A DNA stretch of 64,000 nucleotides from Quillaja saponaria (GCA_029379385.1 CM055613.1:22913652-22977651); one strand, 5' to 3'; counted from the first letter of the stretch, positions 36,180-48,960 are shown. Notes: generated from the letters alone by a model not told the origin. Translations and numbers: made by a program.

Positions 36180-36196
36180 TTCTCTCCTCCTTAAAG
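36180..36196 (-). other. LARD-like element polypurine tract
   Basis: On the minus strand AAGGAGGAGAGAA directly precedes the LTR. With the preceding GGGACGAATTTCTTT it forms the phrase seen at the 3' end of plant Ty3/gypsy chromovirus-like pol genes. Confidence 0.75.
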
Positions 36197-36243
36197 AAAT
36201 TCGTCCCGAATTTCAACAAAGATGATACAGAGAAATTGTTTAC

Positions 36244-36310
36244 CTAAATCAAAAGTAGGCATTGCTGTTCCAATGTAACTTCGGTTTCCCAAGTGGTTTC
36301 TTGTTTATTG
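36244..36310 (-). pseudogene. Possible pol C-terminal relic
   Basis: Minus strand, about 22 codons: WMKTNKQETTWETEVTLEQQ, then CLLLI and stop (CTA at 36244-36246 on the plus strand). The TTWETE phrase resembles the EATWE segment at the C terminus of Ty3/gypsy polyproteins, just upstream of the polypurine tract. An in-frame stop lies just upstream. Short, so tentative. Confidence 0.35.
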
Positions 36311-37901
36311 GTTTTCATCCAAGGATTAATTGATGTTTACGAACTTGTCTACTTATACTCGGCACTGAATACTTCTCATGTGTTAGATTCTTATACATCT
36401 TTTTGCTTCTTTAACTTTGTAACACATGAAACTTTTCAATGTAACTTAAATTTCAAGATGTTCTAATTAGATCCTTTTAAAGAAGAAAATAACCTTTCAT
36501 AAATATTAAATTTAATATTTTTATCATGACATTCCATCATGCTATCACTGTGCTATTTGATAGTTAAATATCTAAACCCCCAATCTACATACAGAATTAT
36601 ATTATATTCCTTGTTAAAAATTCAGACTGGTAAACTAAATTAGATAATTACCTGAGTAAAATTAAATTAGCTTATATTTACTTTCAGTTTTGAATTATTT
36701 TCCTTGGTTAACAATAATTGAAAATTGGCCAATATTTATGGATTTCTAAATTTTCTTATTCCCTCTAAAGGATATCTATACATGTTTTAAAGGTTAAATT
36801 AGTTGATTTAAAAGACTTGAAATATCCAGGGCTTATCTAATACACATTACAATGTAGTCATCTACATAGTATTAATATACGTGCCATGAAATTTTCATAC
36901 TACAAAACTTTTGCTGCTGCTATTACCGATATGCGGTACTAATTTATTTATAATATTATTGTACTTTCTTTACTTATTGCAGGTTGGCTATTTATCAATA
37001 CATAATTAACTTACAATATATCTGAAAATCCTTACCTAAACGAATAATTTGCAAAAACCTACAATGGATTCTATGAACAATTGGTCGTTGTTATCTTTTA
37101 GAATAACTCAATTAATTTAAACCTATACTAGTTCATATAATAATTGGTTGTTCACAGCCTAGCAATGTCATTCCTTCCATGATAGGCCCAAATGAAAGAA
37201 TTGTTGAATTTATGATGTACCCATCTTTGCTGGGTTTATTATTTGCTGTTTTATTTTCCAATTGTCTTATTAATTAAGAAAAGTAAAGAGAAATCCAAAT
37301 ATATCATCGAAATTATGTTATTCTATTAACAAGTACATCACTTCATTTATCACTAAAATTATTTGAAACAAAAATCAAAATCTAAGTCAACTTTAAATTA
37401 CTTGTATGTATACATTTTATATCCAGATAAGTATAATCGAAATTTACATCATATTATTTTGGTTTCATATTAGATTATAATAGTTAGTTGAGTTTACGAT
37501 CGATATCTATTTTGATTACACATACAAAATCGTATATATATATATAAAATCTTATTTACTCTAACTCACAATATTTATTGATTTAATGTCTTTTATACTA
37601 ATGTTATTTATCATCGCTTCTCAACATTCATATCGTTACTCATTAATCTCATGCTATCTCAAACTTAACATTTTTACCGTCAACTTTCCTAATATTACCA
37701 TATCGAATTGTAACACTATTAACAATTAACCGATACTACTAGAAGAATTTCCTCTTTGAATAATAAATAGTATTATTGGTGCTACCAAAGTCAGTTAAAT
37801 TGATATAAACTAAATTAAATGAAAATGTACGAACTCAATGAAAAACCTCAAATCCATTAAAGAAGTTATTGGAATTTTAGACATTAAAAAGTATTCAAGT
37901 T

Positions 37902-37935
<34 letters not shown>

Positions 37936-39561
37936 TTGTTTGTTTGTTTTTTTTTTTTTTTTTTATTTCTTCTCATACGGTTGTATCTTTGACTTGGTGG
38001 ATTCAATGAAAATGTGGAACTTATGGATTGAAGGTTGGTGAAGAAATTTTTCAAAGCTTAAGACTTGTGTAATTTTAGTTTATATATATTTATTTATGCT
38101 ATTTTGAAACAGGAAAATATACGATGTTTTAAATTTTAGATATGTTTTCTTAAAATTTTCCACTCACAATATTTATCATATAAATATTTCTCAGAATATC
38201 CCGCAAAATAATTTGCATGCAACTTCCTGCTTCTTGCTTTTGAAGTCTATGATATCCACAGAAACTTTATAAGTTCAAAAGACATGACTCAAAATTATTA
38301 TACCTTCATCGATTACGAAAAACAATTATCAGAATATCGCTCTTCATGGTTCAGAATCGATGATATTTCAAACATACACTAAGTCTTGGAAGGATTTTAA
38401 GCCTCAAATAAATTATTAACATTAGGAAAAAGAACTTCATTTAATCACCAACTATTATCATACCGTTGGAACTATTTGACAAAAAGGATAGACCATCTCA
38501 AGAAAACCTATTAAAACTAATAAACTTCTTGCCTACCTGATCTTACATCCGCATTTGAGCTTTCAGAAAGAAGACGTTTAACAAAAGTTTCATAAGTTCA
38601 AACCAATAAGTAAATTTGGTGTAACTCGCCACTGAAGTACACCTTATACTACTCATACATCACATTATATAATTATATTTAACTAACTCTTTTACCTAAT
38701 CGCCTCCTAAAACCATGCACAACCGATATAACTCCTTAAGAATGTATACATATCTTAAATAGAATCTATACTCGAAATTCTAAACAACTACGTTTTCCTA
38801 AAACCATATAGTAACAAATGTCAAAGTGTCTTACCGATTAGCATACACAGAATTATAATGATTTAGATTTTATTCTTTTAACCAATACGTGTGTTGATTA
38901 CAAGATTCAATATTCAATATCAGGATTAGCTTGCCAACTTGATATTGGAAAAGGAACTTTTCCTATTTCTTAAGAAGAAAGTTCAGAAGGAATTGGATGA
39001 ACTACATGTGTATAGGCATCTTCACTATCCATTTCACAAAAAAATAAATAGGTTCGAAATGGGTTTCTTTAATAATTCATCCAGTCTACAAAGAGTAGAT
39101 TGTTTATTCCTTTGCTTCTCATTATTCCCATCTAAATCTCAATATAATATTTTACAAACAACTATCTATGTAGTTAGACTAAACTAAAGGTTTACCTCTT
39201 ACAGAGGTTACTATTACTAAATTTAAAATTTCAATTAAATTACTCATGTTCCTTTACAATTGAGTTTCTTGTCAAAGACGTCTAAAATTTGATTCACTAC
39301 TGATTGAAGCCAATATTCTATTATCCCAAATAATTCACGCCACGACCACTCACAACACGAAAACCATATGTTATTGTCTCAATACCAACACAAACCAATT
39401 CAAAGCACGCCTCATCGTATAAGGCCAAGGATGGTACGTTAAAGAATCACAACTTGAAGTTTCAAGATGAATTGAAATGCTTCACAAAGTCCACATATGC
39501 CCTGGGTAATGTACATAAACAAAGCAACAACGTCCCATATTTGCAGTCACGGACCTTTAAA
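36311..39561. other. Non-coding interior of the LARD-like element
   Basis: AT-rich. No frame on either strand resembles gag or pol. Holds two long T runs (37900-37934 and 37948-37964) separated by GTTGTTTGTTTG. Open frames here (for example 37838-38041) are mostly homopolymer. Confidence 0.65.
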
Positions 39562-39578
39562 CCATGCTTTGATACAAA
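39562..39578 (-). other. LARD-like element primer-binding site, decayed
   Basis: On the minus strand, after the LTR end GTGTGACA, comes AGTTTGTATCAAAGCATGG, close to TGGTATCAGAGCATGG. The two changes (G to T, G to A) weaken the complement to initiator tRNA-Met. Confidence 0.6.
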
Positions 39579-39580
39579 CT

Positions 39581-42256
39581 TGTCACACCTCTCATGGAGG
39601 CATGACTGGCCGGAGGAATGGTAACCAAATCTCCATAACCCTGACTCAAATAAAAGAATGACCATGACTCTTGACTAACCAGTGAATAAAACCAAGAACT
39701 TATAAACACAAAAATTAGCATTAAAAGTTTGTTGATCGAAACAAATCATAACTTATTAAAAATTTTGGCAGAGGTTCCTTGCAATATAGAACTTGCCTTA
39801 AAGTACAATCCTATAAACTCTTGTTCTTACAAAACAATAACACAAAGACAATAAAAAGCTCCGCTCTGTTCACATCATCAACAATACAAATACTAGAATA
39901 TTACATCATACCAAATTTGACACCCACAGTTTTAATGTGACTGTAAACTTTCATCCTTGACTCTAAGTAAGAGATTCCAAGGAATACCTTGTCATCAAAT
40001 CCTTAGCAAAACCTCGTATTAATGGTTAACTTCCTTTGAAGTCTTGTTACTAAAAAAATATCGATAAAAGAGGGGTGAGTCCTACGAACTCTGTGAGTGG
40101 AAAATTATACCCAAAGGGTACTAGCATCACTCAACACAAGTATATAACATGTAATAACATTATGATTTAAATCAGAATACACGAATATTTTTGTAATTGT
40201 CATAAATTCACAACTCATACAATTCACAGGTTTACAAACTAATCAAAGAAATCACAACATACAAAGCAAACAAAGGGCCAACGAGTAACCCAACCCCGCA
40301 CAACAGTATCACCCCTTGCCTGGCATTTACACCCGCACAACAAATTAATCTCTATACATAATCCATCTCATCGGGGCTAAGCACTCAAATAATAAAAATA
40401 TTTATCAAAATCAGAATATTTCAAGATTTCAAATCAAAATCTCCTAGGTGCACTTGAATTTTTAATTTCGGAGATAAAAAAAATCATTTTTTTTTTAATA
40501 AAAATATCACTTTGTTGGCTCTTATCAACCACAACCAATATCAAACAACCATAATTCAAATAAATCACTGAAATTGCACATATAATTACAAATAATAATC
40601 TAGCCCCTAAGGGCAACAATTAACCACTCACCTCAACTAATTCCATTTGTCACTTGCACTTGCGTTCGTGTCTCACCAGGTCCATATTAGGATCCGGAAC
40701 TGAAATTCATATTTCCAAGTATTACTTAGTTCATCAATGTGATTGTTATAACTTTTAGTTACTAAGCTTATATATCAACTTATACAGGTTTCTTTATGAA
40801 AGTTTTTCTATAAGGTTATTATATGTCAAGTAATATAAATTGTACTTTATATGGTAAGGTTGTTAGTGAAAAAAAAAAATATTTTAGATGTCTTGATAAT
40901 GCATAGGGATAGAAAGAAACTATTAGAAAAGTTAGAAAACACGAGTGGGTTAAAGATGTTGAAACTGTCCAAACTTAGGATTTAGACCAGTGTTCACTTT
41001 AATAGTTATATCTTTCTCTAGGAAATTCCAAATCTGATTTCATAAAATTTATTAAATACTAGACACATATAGCTTTATAATGGTATATCATTGGTAATAT
41101 TTAGATCTGTATTTCAATAGAGTTTATTCTTTGAAGTTGTATCAAATTCTGCAAAACTCAGGATTTTGACAGCTCTGACCTTACCTTAGTTAATTGAATA
41201 TAACTTTCTCTAGGAAAAAGGAAATCCAATTTCCTAGTTGTCAGTATCGGACTCTAAGGCTTATAAAAACTTTATACTAGGGAATTAAATTACGAAACTT
41301 TCCAGTCTTTCTTATCAAGGTAATGGGAACATTCCAAAAAAAAAAAAATACTGCATGACTTAGCCGCAGCTCTAACAGCTCTAACTAATAACATACTTTG
41401 AATCAAGCTACGAAATTTTGTAAACAATATCTCAAGATCCTAAGCTAACACTTTCTCTTTGAACCCTTACTTTAATTCAGCTCTAAAAGCACCTGAAACA
41501 CCAGATTTTTCTAACCCACGAAATTTGCCCCTGGAACCCTTCAAAAGCTACTTAACTCTCATTTTCCAAACACTTAACCTATAACAGGGGCGGTGACTAC
41601 TCTAAGATTAGGGCTGGAAAAGAGTTGAGTTTGGGTGTAAAAAGGAAGGCTAGTATGGTGAAATTTACAGCCTTCCCAACACTAGGTAAAACTCAAGCAC
41701 ATCCAGGAAAGATAGAAAGCTTCAAAGTCTTTGTTGAAGTTGAGAAAGCTCTAAGTTCCTTTAGAATTACTAAAATAGAGGAGGAAAAATAGAAGGCGGT
41801 GAACAAAAAATGGGGAGAGGAAAAATTGGCCAAAAATAGAAGGAAAAGGAGGAAAGAAATAAATAAATAAAAAGTCAAAGTCACCAAAAAAATGATTGGT
41901 GTATGTTCATTCTTTAATTTGTGTGCATATACATATATTTGTATAAATGTTTAGTTTATTCCCACATGTGTTTTTCCTTTTATTTTTCTTATAAAAATTT
42001 CACACTATAATATCAAGCTCCAAATCAAATTAGTTTTGTCTTAACTGTGTACATAATTTATATATATATATATATTTATTTACTCTAGTTTATATTATTT
42101 ATTAATTTAATCCCTTTTTATACTCATGTTATTTTTCACAATCTCTCACTTACACATCGATACTTATTTATTTGTATAATTAAAAATTTTACGTTACCTA
42201 AATCTTGATGTTATTATATCAAATAGTCCTAACATCGCAATACCGTGTTATAACAT
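39581..42256 (-). repeat. LARD-like element 5' LTR (right)
   Basis: 2676 bp, from TGTCACACCTCTCATGG (plus-strand left end) to GTGTTATAACA. Shorter than the left LTR mainly through one internal deletion. Confidence 0.85.
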
Positions 42257-43025
42257 TATCATTTTTTCCCTTCAATATTAATTTATTAAGTAGATCCTTG
42301 AAAGATTTTAAAACTATTAATTTAGTTCCTGAATAGTAAATGTTATCAATCAAATCCCCAAAAAAAAAAAAATTTAATTTTAAATTTAATTACTTTTTCT
42401 ATTTCACTAATTAGGAATAAACATAAATATTTAGTTTTCATATTAAAAACAATAAAAATGATAATTAACTTGTATTATTAATATGCATATGAAATTTAGA
42501 ATGTAATATTGAAAAAAAACTTCTCATTAATACATTAAATTAATAAAAAAAATTTGGAAGTTTTCAATGATATAATATATTTTTTCATAATGCTTTAATT
42601 AAGGTTTGTCTTTATGAAAAGTATATATAGTTAAATGTTGAATTAGAATTAAAATTATTCAAGTTTTCATTAAGAAATTTTTTTTTTCTTAATGCTTTAA
42701 TTAAGGATTGCCTTTATGAGAAGTATGTATAGTTAAATGTTTAATTAGAATTAAAATTATTCAAGTTTTCATTAAGATAATTTTTTTTTCTTAATGCTTT
42801 AATTAAGGATTGCCTTTATGAGAAGTATGTATAGTTAAATGTTGAATTAGAAATCTAAGATTTACATAGTATGTTAAAATAAATTTTTTTTCACTCTTAC
42901 CTTCTCAATTTCACATGCACATTTAACAATAAAACAACTATTTTTGTTTCTTTTAATTTGTCCAATAGAAAAACCATTATTTCTAAATTAACCAAATATA
43001 TGGAGGGGTGAAATTGATAATCTAC
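42257..43025. other. AT-rich flank, copy B, right part
   Basis: Resumes the duplicated flank (matches 25223-25872). Confidence 0.8.
42589..42853. repeat. Three units of a 102-bp tandem repeat
   Basis: Units start AATGCTTTAATTAAGG at 42589, 42691 and 42793. Copy A has two units, so one was gained here or lost there after duplication. Confidence 0.85.
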
Positions 43026-44082
43026 AAAGTCTATAACAAACGAACTCTAGTTGTCGAATAATCCATACATGTCAAATTTGATGAAACTGACAACTGCAGG
43101 CCTGAGGATGACATTGATGATGTAGAAACAAGCTCCTGAACAAGCTTTAGAATAAACATTTGAAGAAGAATTTGAAGTTGAAGCTGATCAAGAATTAGCT
43201 TAACAACCTAAGGATTGGAGAACCATAGGACATCATCCTAATGATTAAATTATTGGCAATCCAACTAAAGGAGTATGAGCCATATCATTATGCAGAAATT
43301 CTAGTTCCTAGACTTGAAAATCAGTAAGTCATTGGCACCAAATGGGTATTCAGAAATAAGATGGATGAAAATGGTATAGTGGAAAGAAACAAAGCAAGGT
43401 TAGTTGCTTAAGGCTATAACCAGGAAGAAGGTATTGATTTCAATAAAAGTTATGCTCTTGTAGCTAGACTTGAATCCATACCTGTACTAATTCCGTTATG
43501 AATTTTAAGTTTTACCAAATGGATGTAAAGAGTGCTTTCTTAAATGAATTTATTGAAAAGAAAGTTATGTTAAATAGTCTCTAGGCTTTGAAAAGCATGA
43601 TCTTCCAGATCATTTCCATAAACTTTCAAAAGCTCTATGTCGTCTAAAACAAGCCCATGAGCTTAGTATGAAAGGTTGAGCAAGTTTTTGATTGAAAATG
43701 ATTTTGTAAGATGCAAAGTTGACATAACTTTATTTATAAAATCAAAGGGCAATGAATTGATCATTGCAAAAATCTATGTGGATTATATTATCTTCGGATC
43801 TACTAACGAGAGGTTATGCAAGGATTTTGCCAAGTATATGTAGGGAGAATTCAAAATGAGTATCATGGGTGAGCTTAACTACTTTCTCAGACTACAAAGT
43901 AAAGCAAACCAAAGAAGGAATATTCATCAAACAAGGTAAGTATCCTAGACATCTACTCAAAAGGTTTGGTATAGATAATTGAAAAGAAATGAAAAGTTCT
44001 TTTCACTCGTCCACTAAACTTGACAAAGAAAAGAAAGGTAAGCTTGTGGATAAGAAGATGCATAGAGGTATGATCGAATCAC
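43026..44082 (+). pseudogene. Sirevirus-type copia RT fragment, copy B
   Basis: Homologous to 25873-26849 and extends about 270 bp farther, past the duplication breakpoint: TKEGIFIKQGKYPRHLLKRF, then STKLDKEKKGK and MHRGMIESL. The catalytic motif reads YVDY (43775-43786) where copy A has YVDD. It is cut at 44082 by the inverted Athila LTR. Confidence 0.8.
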
Positions 44083-45568
44083 TGACACAATTTTTCCTAC
44101 TCAAGTGCACGTATTATCCTCAAGTAATATAGATTGAAATAGAGATCATTCCCACGAGAAATTATATTACTTCTTGTGCTAATTATCAATATTTATGCAA
44201 CCTAATCTTAATCAAGCCAATGCAAATCTAGAATTTGAAAAACTAAGTAATTATGTAGACTATATTAACCTAACACCTAGGTTCACAATATTCCGTACAC
44301 TTCACCTAAGTTTATCTTACTTTAATTTAATACATGCAATAGTCAGAATATTAACTTAGGTCTCTGAAGCAATTATAAGCATATACCTATGTCTAGCAAT
44401 TGTATATTTCGCTCAGTCTAATTCACTATATTCCTGTGAGAATTATACTATGACAAATTCATTAAGAATCAATCTATTTTGGTTACTTGTGGTTAAAGAG
44501 TATATTCATATCTCTTTAACGAATCAAATTGTTTAATTGAGATTAACAATCCAATCACAATCTATGTTACCTAAGCCTAAGGCTAACTTTAGAACTGACT
44601 CTCCCAAGTCAATCCCAAAATTCCTGATCAATCTATCTGATGATCAAGAAATTAGAAGCATTAAGAATAAAACAACATAAATATTTGAAACTAAAACATG
44701 CATTGAATCAAGTCAAGAGTCATTTAGGCTACATGTGAGTTCAATTGCAACCCTAGAAAAAAACTACTCACACTAGTTATTATAGAATACAATAACACAA
44801 AAGAAATAGCCATTACAAATAAGAAAAGACCAAGAAGGGAGTAGAAGACTAGAAGTTGTCGCGGCTTTGAATCTTCACTAGCTTCTTAGAAACAATTTTT
44901 TACTTGCTCTAGTTTATTTTTTGACTTCAGCCTTCACCTCCCTATATAGGCTTCTTTCTCCTAGTTTAATAGAACTAGCAGTTCTCAAAAACACGTGCCA
45001 GAGCAGAGACACTTCCTCCATTGGCTTTGCAGCACCACCGTCTCTATGTAGTTCGTTTAGGATTCTGGTTATTCATGCCATGACTTCGTGATGTATGGCA
45101 CAGTGGCGTCTCATTCCCTGGTTGTTTACGAAGTCGTCTTGGATGAGGGTATTGCAGTTTCATCCTTAGTGGCATTGCAACACAATGCTCTTTGTCTTGT
45201 TCTTTGATTTTCTCTATTTAGGATGCCGTGACTTCCATTGGTCTGGTGCTAGCACATGCCTTTCTGTCTAATTCCTTGCAATTCGTCTTTATGGGCACCA
45301 TGACACCATTATACCTTATGCTTCGGGTTAGGTCTTCAACACTTTTCCTTTTTGTCTTCAACTAGGACACTGTAAAGACACTTAAAAACAAATTAGATAA
45401 CAAAATCAATAAAAGCTACTCTTAATAAATTTAAAAACCCTACAAACTCCTAAACAACCTAGGCTAGATAAAACACTAAATTTAATTGAATTCCAACTGT
45501 AAACTAGGATTTAGCACAAATTAGGAATCAAAAGGTTAGTGAATTAACTCTATTTTACAGAGTCATCA
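44083..45568 (-). repeat. Athila C 3' LTR, inverted
   Basis: 1486 bp; reads TGATGACTCTGTAAAATAG at its minus-strand start and ends AAAAATTGTGTCA. Same length as the Athila A 5' LTR but clearly diverged from it. Confidence 0.9.
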
Positions 45569-45580
45569 CACCCCTAAACA
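45569..45580 (-). other. Athila C polypurine tract
   Basis: Minus strand GTTTAGGGGTG immediately upstream of the LTR; preceded by GACTAGCAAAATGCTAT, the same phrase as in Athila B. Confidence 0.7.
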
Positions 45581-46589
45581 TAGCATTTTGCTAGTCTTGA
45601 GCAAAAGAAAGAAAATAACAAAATAAAATAACAATTAAACTTATTAGTGATGAACTAATTATTTCTCTAAAATCCTCAAAGTTTATGACAAAGACTTAAC
45701 TCAAGACAAAAGACAAGTATAACTTCAAATTTGTCATGTTATGGCAAACTTCATGTGTGTGTGTGTGTGTGTGCAAGGCATCCTCACCAATGATAATGAT
45801 TTCCAAAGAAATTTCTACTAGAATAACTCATGGACTAAACTTAACCCATAGAATTTCGTCTTTCCTTTATCTCTCAACTAATGTAAGCTAATACTTATTT
45901 AAAAATCAATAAGTCTATAGCATAGCTTGTAACGTGAGGCTAGGGAAAAGGTTAGATGAAATGGATTAATTTAGGTTCAATCACCTAAAGCACAAAAATC
46001 TTCACTTCCTTTGCCACCATTTTGGTGTCAATTCCCACCTAACTCGAGCTTGACATATTTTTTACTCGCCACTAATTTTTTATTTATTTATCTTTTTTTT
46101 TTCATGAAAGCTTCCCACTTTTCCTTTCTCTATTATTTATTAGAAGCCAAACCTTTGGTTTACAAACCATTTTTCAAGAAAATTATCAAGTAGTTCCCCC
46201 ACACTTTTTTTTTTTTTTTTAATGATATGGGGAAGAAAAAGAATTTCTATATTTTCTTGCCTCACTTACCCCAACTCACTTTAAGATCACCTCTTTTTAG
46301 CTCAATTATAATACATAATTAATGGGCTCAAAGTAAAAAAAAAAAAAAGGCTAAAATGCAAGGGTATTAGGAAGAAAATGTTTTAGGCTCAAAAGTTGAT
46401 GTCTAAGAATATAAAAACAAAGGTGGATAAGAAAAGTCAACCAGTCCAAGGAAGGCCTAAAACACGTTTTCAACTAAACCACACTGAAGGAATTGGTTAT
46501 TATGCTATAGCATTTCATGGTTATATTGCCAATGTTTCGCACACTGCACCTCTAGGTAAGAGATGTGTTGCCCTATGATAAGGCGCTGG
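45581..46589 (-). other. Athila C 3' untranslated region
   Basis: No credible gene. Contains a GT microsatellite (45753-45773; the aligned site in Athila B is a short CA run) and an A/T tract near 46205-46220. A 60-codon open frame at 46396-46578 on the plus strand has no recognisable features. Confidence 0.6.
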
Positions 46590-47435
46590 ACATTTGTCAG
46601 CAGAGGATAAGCTGAAGCTGCTACATCGCCTTTTCAGCTACAAAGTTCCTGCTCATGAACCTCTCCATGAGAGTGTCATCAATGAAGCCCTTCTGAAGTT
46701 CCATTGGCTCAAAGTTATCACTAAGTTACACTCGCCATGTGGCATAGTCCTGTAATTAGAGAAAGGAACCACAACCCAAGATGTGTACTGTTGGCAGTTT
46801 ATGACATAGCACTTATGGATTAAATGGCCAATATTAATGGACATACCTTAAATGATTGCATAGATTAGGATGGCTCTCTCCTTTATAACATTGCTGATAT
46901 GTTCGCTTGGCAATAGAGAATGAAGTAATGCTAAGCTCTTATGGTGGACTTTAGCTAACTAGCTTTGAAATGCATCGATACCCTATTAGTTAGGTTCCAA
47001 GTTGAATCACAATAGCATAGGGTATTGATCACCTCCCTATAATCTATTGTGCCACGAGAGCAGAGCACATAATCATCAACGTCAAGAAAATTCGGTGTTC
47101 TGAAATTAAATGGCCTTGCTCCTGAAAGGTACCATTCTTCCACAGGCCATGACCTTGCTGTCCATATGGTCAACTAAATTGGCAAAGAAACTACCATACT
47201 AAAGAGACCACCCCAACTTGAGTAGGTGCACATAGCTTAACCCATTGACGTTGATCAATTTGTTAGAATATGTATAATCTTCACTGATTTCAAAACCTCT
47301 TTGAGCCACTAACTTCTTATGGATTAAGCCTTCTCGATATCATTTCTCTGTTTTAGCTGATACAAACCAAGTGGCACTATAGCTTGACCTAGTGGTGATG
47401 GTAGCACGTGAGCCTTTCTTAGTTTCAGGTGCCAT
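46590..47435 (-). pseudogene. Athila C env-position ORF (Transposase_32 type), broken
   Basis: Minus strand from ATG at 47435: MAPETKKGSRATITTRSSYS, then FVSAKTEK, GLIHKKLVAQRGFEISEDYT, NLVDHMDSKVMACGRMVPFR. Then (frame of 47173-46955) PNFLDVDDYVLCSRGTIDYR and EVINTLCY, and (46844-46653) MSINIGHLIHKCYVINCQQY. The same blocks occur in the same order at 27904-28965 (KMVPFTS, YTSGIVDDNKVINVL, MSIDIGRIIH). Divergence between the two is high, so they come from different Athila insertions. Broken by stops and shifts. Confidence 0.65.
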
Positions 47436-47689
47436 GTACATGCAATCAAACCCACACCCCATAGTTTTCTAGCAACATAAGTCAACCATAGCCCCAATTG
47501 TAAACAAAAGGTCTCAAACCCATAATATAATCAAAGAAATATACTCAGGCATGTTATAACCAATGAAGATTAACCCAAGTTATCCCCCATCAACAATCAA
47601 AATCTGACTCATCCCACAATTTAGTTTAAACTAACATAGTAATGTTAAAGCACATAAGTGCATATACCATCTTTCCGAATTAATGTTGA

Positions 47690-48960
47690 TTTCAAATTGG
47701 AGTCAACTTACCTCTTTGGATATATTCTTAAACGCATAAGTGCTTAAATTATGGACATGAGTATTAATTATTTCTCCTAAATATTATTTAAGTTTCAAAT
47801 TAAGTAAGCTAGACTTAAATTGAAAATATTCTGAGAAATATTAGTACTACTTTTTATGGAAATTGGTTTAGGTATTTAGTGATTATATAAATGCAAGAGC
47901 GGACATTTAAGTAATGCTGTAATGACTAGATTATCAATACATAAAATCTCATATTCTAATCAACCCTTAACTTATGGATAATGAAACACGTCTCAAATGG
48001 CTAGAAAATATTCACAAGATTCCAAGACTGTCACAAGCCTTTGATTAAGGAAGAAGAACTAAACTGTCTTAAACTACACCTAACTATCATAATTGCAAGA
48101 TCTATGTAAAGAGGATTGAGGCGAGCAAGGAACAACCATCAAATCAAAGAAAGTTGAATAAAAAAGAGTCAAGTAGTTTGTTTTTCTAACCTTCAAAATC
48201 TTGTATCACTCTTATAGCCAAAACCTTTAATGTATATCCTATTGAGAGGATCACCTTTGAGTCTATGTTGTAAAAGAGTTTTGTACTCTTGTCCAAACCC
48301 AAAAGAAGGGAAAAGGGAAAGAGGGAGGTTTTTCCAAGGTGGGTGAAAACATTAAGTTGTAACGAGAAGGAAATCTCCTAGGTCGAGGGAATATCTAAAA
48401 TAGGGAATGTATCTTTTGAGTTGAGTGAATATCCTTAACATTGACAGAGTTGCTTTAATTTCATCGTTTGCAAGAATACAATGGAATTAGTGAAATTTTC
48501 CAATGAGTGAACTTAGAAAACTGGACGTAGGCATAATTAATGGCCAAACCAATTTATTGCTTGTGTTCTTAATTCTCTCTTTGCATTCTTACACTGTCTT
48601 TTTTTAATTTCTATTTAACTATTTGTGCAAGTCTTTAACACAATTTGTTTAACACAGTAATCTTAAATTGAAAATACTAGCTTACCAATAAAAGTTATCA
48701 AAACTTGATTTGATATAGTCTGTGTTTGTTTTAAAGATTGATTTGACATAAAGCATTTATACTCTATGTTTTGTTATTCGAATAAATTGGTTAAGTGATT
48801 TAGCCTTGCATGTAGTCTGTGATTTATTATTTTGAGTTGTACTCATAGTTTTGCACTAGTCTTTCGCTGTTTTAAATATATTAAACTTATTTATCTTTAT
48901 GCAAAAAAAAATTAAAGAACCAATGAGGGTCAACGATTAAGATTGAATATCCTAGTCTAA
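47690..48960 (+). repeat. Probable Sirevirus-type LTR remnant
   Basis: Non-coding. In plus orientation it shows in order GTTTTGTACTCTTGTCC, GGGAGGTTTTTCCAAGGTGG, AAGTTGTAACGAG, then CTGGACGTAGGCATAA and GGCCAAACCAATTTATTGC, a succession resembling the 3' half of Sirevirus LTRs. It is in the same orientation as the RT fragment ending at 44082 and may be the 3' LTR of that element. Limits are not defined. Confidence 0.35.

Larger units (their letters stand above)
32583..42256 (-). mobile_element. Minus-strand, nearly non-coding LTR retrotransposon (LARD-like)
   Basis: 9674 bp flanked by TTATT (32578-32582) and TTATC (42257-42261); the empty site in copy A reads TTATC. In element orientation the LTR starts TGTTATAACA and ends GTGTGTGACA. 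Orientation is set by the polypurine tract (36180-36196 in complement, followed outward by LTR) and by a decayed Met-tRNA primer site next to the right LTR. LTRs are about 3.6 kb (left) and 2.7 kb (right). The 3.4 kb interior lacks gag, protease, RT and integrase; only a possible pol C terminus remains. Long LTRs around a non-coding core match large retrotransposon derivatives (LARDs); decay of a full chromovirus-like element is the alternative. Confidence 0.75.
44083..47640 (-). mobile_element. Inverted Athila-like 3' fragment (Athila C)
   Basis: Minus-strand order from right to left: env-position ORF (47435 to about 46590), 3' untranslated region, polypurine tract (45569-45580) and LTR (45568-44083). 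The left LTR end lies inside the Sirevirus RT reading. No second LTR or pol was found to the right, and the SIRE reading does not resume, so the right part is deleted. The right limit is uncertain. Confidence 0.8.

Noticed and set aside
37838..38041. Open frame with a long phenylalanine run
   Set aside because: It is a T homopolymer within the LARD-like interior.
46396..46578. 60-codon plus-strand open frame in Athila C
   Set aside because: It is antisense to the element, with no domain and no counterpart in Athila B.
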